A stretch of DNA of 22,551 bases from NCBI GenBank assembly GCA_019648995.1, contig BLXT01000592.1, positions 427,544-450,094 on the forward strand. The letters run 5' to 3'. Positions 1-9,400 of the stretch are shown in pieces (the first letter of the stretch is position 1; the number at the start of each line of letters is the position of its first letter). This stretch comes from Plakobranchus ocellatus. Lineage: Eukaryota > Mollusca > Gastropoda > Plakobranchidae. A program made the translations under genes and the position numbers. The notes beneath the pieces are model-generated. The model was given only the letters and a program-made list of their open reading frames with translations. It ran no database searches and was not told the origin of the DNA.

Positions 1-69
<69 letters not shown>

Positions 70-139
70 CCTCTCTCCCTCTCTCTCTTTCTCTCTCTCT
101 ATATACATATACATTATGTATATACGTGTGTGTGTGTGT
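1..139. repeat. Compound CT / TA / GT microsatellite
   Basis: A nearly pure CT run with a few interruptions covers about 1-100. A short AT-rich stretch follows, then a GT run at about 125-139. The tract lies in the intron just left of the first visible exon and may add to the pyrimidine-rich region before that exon's acceptor, although a separate short tract (TTTACTCCTCAG) directly precedes the splice site. Its left edge is cut by the window. Confidence 0.95.
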
Positions 140-168
140 TTCAAACTATCTATATATTTACTCCTCAG

Positions 169-449
169 ATGTAACACTGTCTTTAGTGACCGATCCTCCT
201 TGCTTTGTCACACCCTAAAGGTCCACCCAGAGCTGAATCAGTTCAATATCTGCAAACTGTGTGACCGATTATTTGATAATAATCTTGATCTACACAGACA
301 CTTGAAGAAAGCTCATGGTCTGAACCATTCAGGAACTCTGAAATGCCCATTCTGCCCTGCATGGCTGCCTAGTGTAGAGATGGCCTCGGTTCATCGTGTC
401 ACCCTTCACACAGGGGCATTGCCAGTGCATTGTCCATTCTGTGGGACTG
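169..449 (+). CDS. Exon A of the zinc-finger gene: half finger plus two full fingers
   Basis: The acceptor is TTTACTCCTCAG ending at 168. The first base completes a split codon (phase 2), and the next codon, TGT at 170, is the second Cys of a finger whose first Cys must lie in an exon outside the window (C-x12-H-x4-H is seen). Full fingers follow with CKLC...H-x4-H and CPFC...H-x4-H. The exon ends inside a fourth finger after CPFCGT plus one base. The donor at 450 is GTTGGT, weaker than consensus. I chose it over the GTAGAT at 454 because only it restores the x12 spacing of the split finger. Unspliced reading would stop at a TAG at 455. Confidence 0.88.
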
Positions 450-3400
450 GTTGGTAGATAGGATCACTGTCTGCTAGAAATTAAATACATTAATTTTATT
501 GATAAGTTCATTTTCAATATCTATGCACCAATTATTATTCGATTAGTAATGGTAAATAAAAATGTGATTCTGCTCCTGTTAAGTAGAAAATTTGTGCAAT
601 TGCATACCCATCATTTAAATTCACACCAAGCCATTTAAAAAAAAATAAAAACGGCTTGAAAAATTACTATTTAATGTATGTTATAAACTGTTTGAGCATG
701 TTCATATACCCTCTCCATAAGTATGGAGTAATTTTGTTACCCCCAAGGCTTGTTTTTAATTTTTTTTTAAATACTTAAAATAGGAATTTTTCGTTCAGCT
801 TTTAGGTATTCCTCAAAAATTTAATTTGACATATGATAACATAATAATAATTGACAGAAAATCAATACTGAACTGACCTGAGGTCATTTCGGAAATCCCT
901 CATGTATTTTTTACTATTTAAAGTATGGGGTGATTTTGTTACCCCTGACATATGGATAGGTATATAGCTATTTTTATACTATATATGGTATGGGGACATG
1001 CAGTTACCCCACATATACAGATAAGACTATTTGCTATTTAAAATGTGGGGGCACTCAGTTACCCCCAACATACGGATATGACAATCAAACGCCTCGTACG
1101 GATAGTTTTAAGCACTCTTAATCTTCAAAACATAGTGAGCCTTTGTATACATGGCAGGACATACAGGGCACAAAAGGATCACTTAGTTTGATGATCTGCT
1201 TTTCCCAGACAAGGAACTTAAGGTTCAGCAAATTCATCAGCCAACTTGAACTTTCAATTGAATAAGCTGGTGCCTAGGAAAAGAGTTTTTTGCAAATGCC
1301 ACTGAAGCTAGTTCTATTCAATTAGAATTAAAGATGAATATCAGTTTAATTGCATAAAGATTTTTTTAACACCTTGTGAATCATCTCAAAGTTTTGAACA
1401 GTAAATCAAGTGAAGTACAGTTGAACATAATTTTGTCAAAAACGTGTTCCTCTAAATCATGAATTTGTCAAAGTAATCTTTTTTCCTTTGCCAATTCCTT
1501 CTTTTTGCCTTTATAATTTCAATGCTTCGATCAAACCTTTTTGCTCTTTTGACACCATCTGTACCAAAAGCAAAGTATAATAGATTTAAAAAATTAGCCC
1601 ATTATCATTATCACTAAAATTGAATGCCATCTTACATGTTTATATGAGCGACATTGTCAATAATTGGTGGCTTTACACAGTTGCGTACTGTGCCCAGACT
1701 CTCCTCTCCCATTAAGTACAGATTGTGCGTACATCAGTCATCACCAGATGTAGGCATGAACTTTGGTTATCTTTAAAACAAACAAGGTTGCAATTGTTTC
1801 ATCATTGAAAATGTTTCCTTTTTCACTCACCTAAGTAAGGGCTTATTGATAATTGATAAAAACGGCAGAAAGGAAAGTCATATGATTGATTAAAACTGCC
1901 AAATTTTTGCCAAGGTTAATGAAGGCAAAACATGCAAAACGGACATTTGTAATAAGCATTCCAAAATCAAATTTGTCAACACATAAAGAATAGGGGCAAG
2001 ATAGAGAAAGCAGACTGTCAACCAGAAAGAAAGTGCCAAAGGCTTTGACAAAAGAGGAGCTTTAGAAGGCTGTGTTTGCTTGGTTTAAACAAGAAAAAGC
2101 AATGTTTTTTTCCAGTCTCTGACCCAATCCTGTGTTTTGAAGCAGAGAAAATAGGAAAAAAAAAATTGGAGCAGAAATTAGAACCAGCTCTAGATAGATT
2201 GATTGATTTACAAAGCAGTTGTGAGCAATGAGAGTGTTCAGCATTAGAAGGAAAATCAGCTGCAAGATGTTCTCTCACATTTTAAACCTCATAACATCTA
2301 TCATGTGGATGAGACCGGACTATTTTAATGATATCTGTCCAGAAAACCCTTGCTCTAACGGTGAAAACTGCAGGGTGATAAAGTAATAAAACAGAGATTG
2401 ACAGGTTGCTGCTTGTATGTCAGAAGAAAAATTGTCTTTGCTCTTTGCTCATAATTTACAAGTTTGTTGAACCAATATGCTTTAGCACAGCACAAAATCA
2501 CCGGTGGAGTATACATACATGAATGAATGAATAAAAATAGCCATCTTTGAATCTTGGGTGAAAAAATAGATGACAGTTTTCAAAAGGAAGAACAGGGGGG
2601 TAGCTTTTGTCGTATATAACTGCCTTGCTCATCCAGCAATAGATGATCCAACGGCCATACAGTCATGAGACTGTCGCCAAAACACAATTTCAATGACACA
2701 GTCCTTTGACCAAAGTATAGATCTGGTAGTGAAACCCAAAAGACACTTCAGAAAGATTGCACTAGAGAGGTTAATGGTGAACATGGACTCAATAAATGAG
2801 TTAAGCTTGTTTGAAATGTCGGTGCTCATTGCAGTTTATGATTTAGGTACTACTTGGAAGAGAGTGACAGAGGCAACCATTAAAATATTCTCTATCTGGG
2901 AAGAAACGTACAGCCCTCAGACTCTTGCATGCATGAATGAATGAATAAAAATAGCCCTCTTTGAATCTTGACAAAGCCAGTGTGCTGTGCTCTCTTCTTC
3001 TCAAAGGTGTTACTGTAGATATGCTTTTTCTATGAAGAGGAAGCAGACAGTGCATTGAGCTTTTGAAATGGGTTGAAAGGCTTCTCAAATCAAATTATCA
3101 CTTTATTTATATGAATTACACCAATCTCAATAAACATGCCATTTCAGTGTACAGACATAAAATTGCTAATCCTAGCAAGAAAGCACTTATTTACTTATTT
3201 CTGGGACTGGGAAGGCATAATTGATATAAACAAATCCCTTTGTATCAGGACAGACCAGTGAATTCTGAACACCATGTAACAACTCTACACAAATCAAGAA
3301 CAAGGCTAGGCTGTGCTTGCCCATATTTTTTAAACATCAGAGCTGTAAAAGCCTATCTAGATCTAATTCCAGTCAATTCCACCAATTTTCTATGCAAAGT

Positions 3401-6400
3401 TCTTAAATCTACTTAAATAAGCCTGTTATAAACTATTCATGATCTTTTAAATACTTTTAATGGTCTCAAACGTTTTTAAAATCAATTTCTGAAGATAAGC
3501 TTGCCATGCTGCCTAGAACTATTTGTTCCGCCCTAGATTTCTAGTTTGTCGGCCCTTCCTTTGTGTTTTGCTGGATGGCTATAATTAGACTTGGTCTTTC
3601 CTCTTTATCTAAAACATTTGTGCAGCAATCTGACAAAATGAGTCAAGTTGTGGGTCTGCATTACTGAGATCAACTCAAAATATTAAAGTAAATAAGTAAA
3701 TATTCTCAATGCTTTATGTACAGAGAGCCTATAGAATGTCTATCGAAAGTTTTTCACAAAGAAAGGTGAGTAGTTTTCAACCCTCTAGACAATGGTTTTC
3801 ATTCAAAGTCAATCATGCAAAACCGCAACTCGACTCATTTTGTCAGACTGCTGCACATATCTAATGAGATAGCCTGTACAGCATTCCGTGAACTTTCTAA
3901 TAACAGAGCCATGGGGATTTTGTGCCACTATATTTACAGCTTTTACAGAATGCAATTATAGGATGTAATAAAATGAACCTGGAAATCTCTCTCTTCAACA
4001 ATGTTATAGTTGGCATTTTATGTATTAAAACTAGTCATAAGACTTCCTTTGTTACAAAGTTCATGTACAAAAAAAAGATATGGTATAAAAGAAGTTACGT
4101 GTCAGATCATCCTCGTTAAACAAAATTGTGTGCCATTGTATAGGCTTTGGTGCTGGAATTATGATGTATAAGTAGATATATGCCACCCTCAGTTGCTCAT
4201 TCCAACCTAGCATACAAACAGCTGTATAAAGATGTTGATTCATTTCCTTTTGTATTAGTTGATTTCATAAAGACTGATTTCATATTTTGTGAAAGAATCA
4301 TAATCAGGAAACTGTATGGTTAGTTTTTGAAAGAATCATTTACGGGAACTCTTGAACAGTATTCAGTTCCCTAGATCCTTGATAAATACAAAGCCCTGAA
4401 CTGTTTGAACAGGTTTTCAAGGCATGCATGGTATGTACAACCATGTGCGGATGCATCATCTCCAAACAGAGGCTTACATCTGCCCTGAATGCCAAGCCAG
4501 TTTTAAAAGTTGGCGTGCGTTGAAAGAGCATGCTCATAAGGTGATGAATATAGCGTTCAGGTCAACGAATACTTATTATCTTGTTTGTGATTGAGGTATG
4601 GCATTTGTAGCTATTTCTAACTGTTTATATCTTTCTTCTCCTCATTGATCTGGTATTCATTGCTTTTGCTTTTGTTTCCAGCATTTGGTTTTATAATTTG
4701 AGTTTATGTTTGATATGGAGTTTCTGTTCAGTTAATCAATATCTATTGTAGTTTGTGTTCCTTTTTAAAATTTCTGTATTCCATGCACATTCTCTGAATG
4801 CCTTCTTAGTATACTAGCCTTAAAGCTAGTCATTACTTGTCCTCTCAAGCTTTTAAAGCTCCAAAACTTTTGAATCCTCTCCAAAAATATTTAATGACAA
4901 GGAGACATTATATGCACAGCATCAAAGAATATTTTAACTTTGTGTTTAATTATTATGTTGGTGTTGTATGATCAGGTCCATGGTATGGCCACAGAGACAT
5001 TGAGAGAAAGTCTGAGGACCTCTACCAGCACCAACTATTACTGCCCATTCTGCATGCTGGCTCTGTCTCATACCTACGATTTAGCCATGCATGTCATTAA
5101 TGCCCACGGTGATCACCTGCTGCCCAGGCAGTGCCACCTCTGTCTTCAGGCTTTTGTCTCAGATCCCATTCTTAGGATTCATTTGGCTGGAGCACATGGT
5201 TTTCATCAGAATGTCGAAGTGGACGAAGAAGAGATGGAAGAGGAAGAAGACCAACATAGTTTCCTCCAGCAGCAACAACAACAACATGACCAAGAGCAAC
5301 AACAACATCATCAGCTCCAGGAGCAGCAGCAACATCAGCAAGATCAACAACATCACCTGATCCAGCCACAGCAAAACTTTGAGCATTTTCAAAGTTTTCA
5401 AAGCCCTCAAAGAAAAGGTGAAAATGTTAGACATAATAGAGAAAAAATTCAGTTTCACAGCGACCTGGTAGCTTTGAGGGAGATATTCTTGAGACTCAAG
5501 ATAAACCTTGAAAAACAAACTTTTTTTTTTATATGATTTGAATATCTCTCTTGAAACTGTCACAAATGAGAAGACATTTTCAAATGTGCGTCCTTTTTCC
5601 CTCTGATCTTTCTGTTCTGTATTTTGATTTTATTTTAATGACAATATCTTAAAATAATTGTGGCATTAGCATATTTCAAGCTGAAGACTTTAGAGATTCT
5701 TGATTGTGGATAATTGTTGTTCTTTACAGCACCACCCCATTTCTAAATCTATTGCAAAACAAAGAGCACCATCACATTGTAAAATTCGCTGTTTTTTTTT
5801 TAAAGAAAATGATGTATGACTCTTTGAGGGGCATAAACTCAAAGTCATCCTACCCTTGAAAACTGAACCTCAAATTGAACAAGCTTTGACCCAGTGAGAC
5901 CCTGGGCTAAAGACTGAGAAAACAATATTGGAAACAAGCTCGCTCGACGCGACTATGTGATCACATGTTGACAGAGGTCTGCCTAGCGTGGTAAACAAAC
6001 AGTACTGCCTATTAGAATTTGATAATTTTACCACTTTCTTTATTGAAAATTTTTCAGTTTGGACGCAAATAAGTCGCCAAATCCTTATTGTCAGTGGTGT
6101 TAAGCAATAGATTGACAATAACAGGAACAGTCAACCAGATTTATTTTTCCACTGCTTTCCCAAAGACTCAGAGTTGTAAGAGTCCTTTTTTTTTCTTATA
6201 CAAATAGATTGAGTACTTCAAGGTTTAGTGGCCAGAATAATTTCTCAGAAAAGAAATGTAAATGTTAGTAGTGCAGAGGTGGATGCAGAACAGATTTACA
6301 AGATAAAAATAGTCCCTTTATGGCATGTTGTTTCAAAAATAAATTTGTCATCTAAATTCTTTTAATGCATGCAACCCATATATTACAACTATTCGCTACT

Positions 6401-6414
6401 GCTGCAATGTAATT

Positions 6415-6490
<76 letters not shown>

Positions 6491-9400
6491 TCTCTTTCTC
6501 ACTGTAGCCTTTTATCTCTGAGTCTGAACTCTTACAGCTTTTTCTTTTTTTTAAACTATGAAATTTGTCATCATCCCTTTTCTTTATTGTTCCTCTATTC
6601 CTAGAGCTAATATAAATGAATAAATTATGCCAGGAAGTTTAGGTCAAAGGGAAAGATTTTTGCTCTTAATCTTCTTCAGATCCCAGTGTTGGATGATTAA
6701 TTCTCGGCGAGCAGATTTGAAAGAAAATCAGTAGAGCTTTAAGCAAGGGAAACATGCTTTGTTCAAAACACTTTCAGTCTCATCTCCTGCAAAGAGTAAA
6801 CTTAAAAAATATTTTATGTAAGAGTTCTGTTCCTACAATATTTCACATTCCAAACCCACCTCCCCAACTTACCCTCAGCAGATCAGTTCCTAAGGTTAGA
6901 ATCTCAGAGACTTGTAGTCCTCAAATAAAACTTCGTCAAAGTTCAGACATCCCACACCCCTCCAAGCTGAAACAGAGCCTTCCAATTCAGAACTAATTAG
7001 TTCTCATGAAAATCAGGTTAAAACTCTTAAACGAAAATTCAATTATGAAAAATGCAAAACTGTGACAAAAAAAAAATTAAAACATTCAAGAGCACAAGAG
7101 ATAAATAAAATGAAAGCAAACATGCCAAATAAGACATTTTGTTTTAAGTTGTGCATCTGTTCACCATCATTCGCTTACATCATGACATAAAATGCGTAAT
7201 AAAAGTGGCAAGGTTCACTACTTGCAAAAATGCCAAAGAAAGCAGAAACTTCAAATAACATTTAAAAGTTAATTTATGAGTTGAATAAAGATGTAGCTGA
7301 GGTATTTGTTTATCCCCAAACATCAATTTTTCTAAAAGAGAGATAAACTGAGATCAATAATAATTATATATAAATTTAAATGTTGAAGCATTCCTAAATA
7401 TCTGTCTGAGAATAATATACATACAAATAGATAATTCCTTCATTAGATAACGCAAAAAAAACATTCTCTCACCAAGCGCGGACAGTGTTAAACTATTTAC
7501 ATGCTTCATGTTTACCGCGTTTGCTCGTATCTGGGTCACTGGCTAGCTAGTTGCTGCAGGGCAGTGCAAACCCCATGAAGTGACATCACCGTTTTCCCTT
7601 TACTCTTCTTTGCCCTGGGGTGAATGAGGAATACATAAAATCTCTTTCAGTCCATTGCCTTAATAAAATAACATAAGCAAGAAGGGGGGCCTTCAGTGGG
7701 CTTCAGTGATGAAAAAAGAAATCCCAGCAAAGAAGACTAAAGCTCTTTACTCGCAAGCATACAAATCTTGGCCTTGTTTGCCCTGGGTGCAATATGAGTA
7801 TCAGTGTATGTGTGTGTGCACACCTCTGCGAGTGGGTGTGTAGAAGTTGGGTAGGGCCAGTACAAGAGAAAGATTGCAAGAACAATGAACCATCCTTATT
7901 CTCAACATCCTGGGATGTCTAAATCTAGATGCAACCCAAAGCAGAGAAAAAAAAATGGATGGACAGAGGAGAGAGTGTAAATGTAAAGCCAGAAATAACA
8001 TCAGTGGGGAGGAAATGTGTGGAAAGAGCCACAGAGGAGGCCAATGACCATGTGTTTACATAGGAAATAATCTGTTTCAAAGAATCGCCCATGGTAGTGA
8101 TGCTTGATCTTACATTAGAAACTTGCCCTCTAGCTAGACCTTTAGTTTAGTTGCAGGCCTGTGTATTGATGGTGCTAAAACTGAGCCTGCACTCATATTA
8201 ATTGAATGGTTTCCTACCTGTCTATTACAATATATCTATTTCATTTAAAGAAAACCTTTTATTCAAGGAGACTTTGGGTTCAACGAGAACACACTGTCAG
8301 GCCCAGTGTCTTTATATATCTAAGGTTTACTGATTTTATCTTAAGACTAGTCCCCTGCGAATCTCACAGAAAAAAAGTTCAAACTATTTCAAAGTTTAAA
8401 AGGCTCAAATGCTGCTTTGCAGTTTTTGACTCATTTGGGCTTATCTCAAGACAGGCAGGCCCCCTATTATATTAAAAACACAAACGGTAATTTATTTATT
8501 AAGAGGAAAAACAGAAACACAAGAAATGATGATACAGAAGATAGGTTGTAAAAAAATACTCTTGATAAATTGGGAAATGGTAATACCTTTGAAGATTTCT
8601 GTGTCATGGAAGATCATGACATTGTGGATTGAGCAAGAAAAATCTAGATTCTGTGGGAGCAGGTTGAAGTCGAAATATGTTCTAGCTCTTACTCAGATGG
8701 TTTTAAATAGCTAAAATTGTAGCTTTTGCTGTACAGGAGAGTCTACAAAATGTTTTATTGATACAAGGGAACAGTTTCACCTAGTGATCTACTGGAGCTC
8801 ATCTTTTTCAGGAGGAAAAACTAAATCTTGCAATGGAATTCAAAGAACCAATCGATATCCAGAAAATTCAGAAAAAAAAGTTTACTTGTTTAAAAAACAG
8901 AACATTTTAAGCTAATTTTCCCGAATGAGATATTGAACTTAAGTCATCAAAAATGGTAATTTACTCAAGATGAATCTCACACACCAATAGCCATACGTGG
9001 AAGTAGATTAGAGCAGTGTGCATGGACCTGAGTAAAAGGCAGGATAAAGCAAGACACACAAATCTATAGCATTGCTAGCAGATTATATTAAAATACTAGA
9101 GGGTATACAAGGTATACATAATGCAAGCTGTCACAGGTTTGTTTTGGCTATTCTATCTTGATTATCCTATGTTGACTGTTTTGATTTATTTTTAAAAAGT
9201 TGCTTTAGTTTTCGATCATTTGAAAACTGTGCTAGCCCTTTGAATATATGTTTCTATTAACTTAGTGAACTTTTGCTCAATAGTTCCTCAAAAGAGAAAA
9301 CAATGCAGAGTGGTAAGCAACAGATAAGGTGAGTGATATGTTTATTAACTCTTTAACCAGTCAGAAATGCTCAGAGCGTTTCTCAAACCAACCGCTTATC

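Larger units (their letters stand above)
1418..3090 (+). mobile_element. Tigger/pogo-type DNA transposon fossil
   Basis: Read across many stops and shifts, the + strand matches the layout of Tigger-like (Tc1/mariner superfamily) transposases. Near 1955-2000 is a helix-turn-helix remnant (IPKSNLST, then IKNRGKIEKADCQP). At about 2060-2100 is the CENP-B-type motif KAVFAWFKQ. At 2296-2325 is YHVDETGLF with the first catalytic Asp. After it comes QKTLALTVKTAG. At 2600-2635 is VVYNCLAHP, where Tyr replaces the second Asp of the usual VDNCPAHP. At about 2696-2713 is TQSFDQS, keeping the third Asp. A possible 5' terminal repeat, TA then CAGTTGAAC, starts at 1416; I found no matching 3' end. The element is dead: stops, frameshifts and a lost catalytic residue. 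The right boundary is a guess. Confidence 0.75.
450..4412 (+). other. Intron 1 of the zinc-finger gene
   Basis: A 3.96 kb phase 1 intron, GTTGGT...CAG. It contains four GTTACCCC hairpin repeats (721-1080), a Tigger-like transposase fossil (about 1418-3090) with a duplicated 39-base piece, an interspersed repeat (about 3352-3570) and a 42-base inverted repeat pair (3620-3856). I see no function in 450-720, 1090-1415 or 3860-4412. Confidence 0.85.

Noticed and set aside
454..459. GTAGAT as the donor of exon A
   Set aside because: It looks slightly better than GTTGGT at 450 but would break the zinc-finger spacing and frame on joining to exon B.
2018..2278. 86-codon - strand open frame
   Set aside because: Antisense to the Tigger-like transposase fossil; no homology of its own is visible.
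5159..5563. Long - strand open frames opposite exon C
   Set aside because: They are the antisense of the Gln/His-coding repeat (Leu/Val runs) with no splice support, while the + strand encodes exact zinc fingers.
6413..6604. Open frame of repeated Leu-Ser on the + strand
   Set aside because: It is only the CT microsatellite read as codons.
6679..7013. THAP relic as an alternative exon of the host gene
   Set aside because: Entering from exon C in phase 1 at the CAG before 6680 gives an immediate stop, and the THAP reading needs two small deletions repaired.
8206..8714. Open frames of 62-89 codons in intron 3; another frame reads NTFEDFCVMEDHDIVD, faintly like the acidic tail of Tigger transposases
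   Set aside because: Too short and degenerate, and no neighbouring transposase blocks were found.
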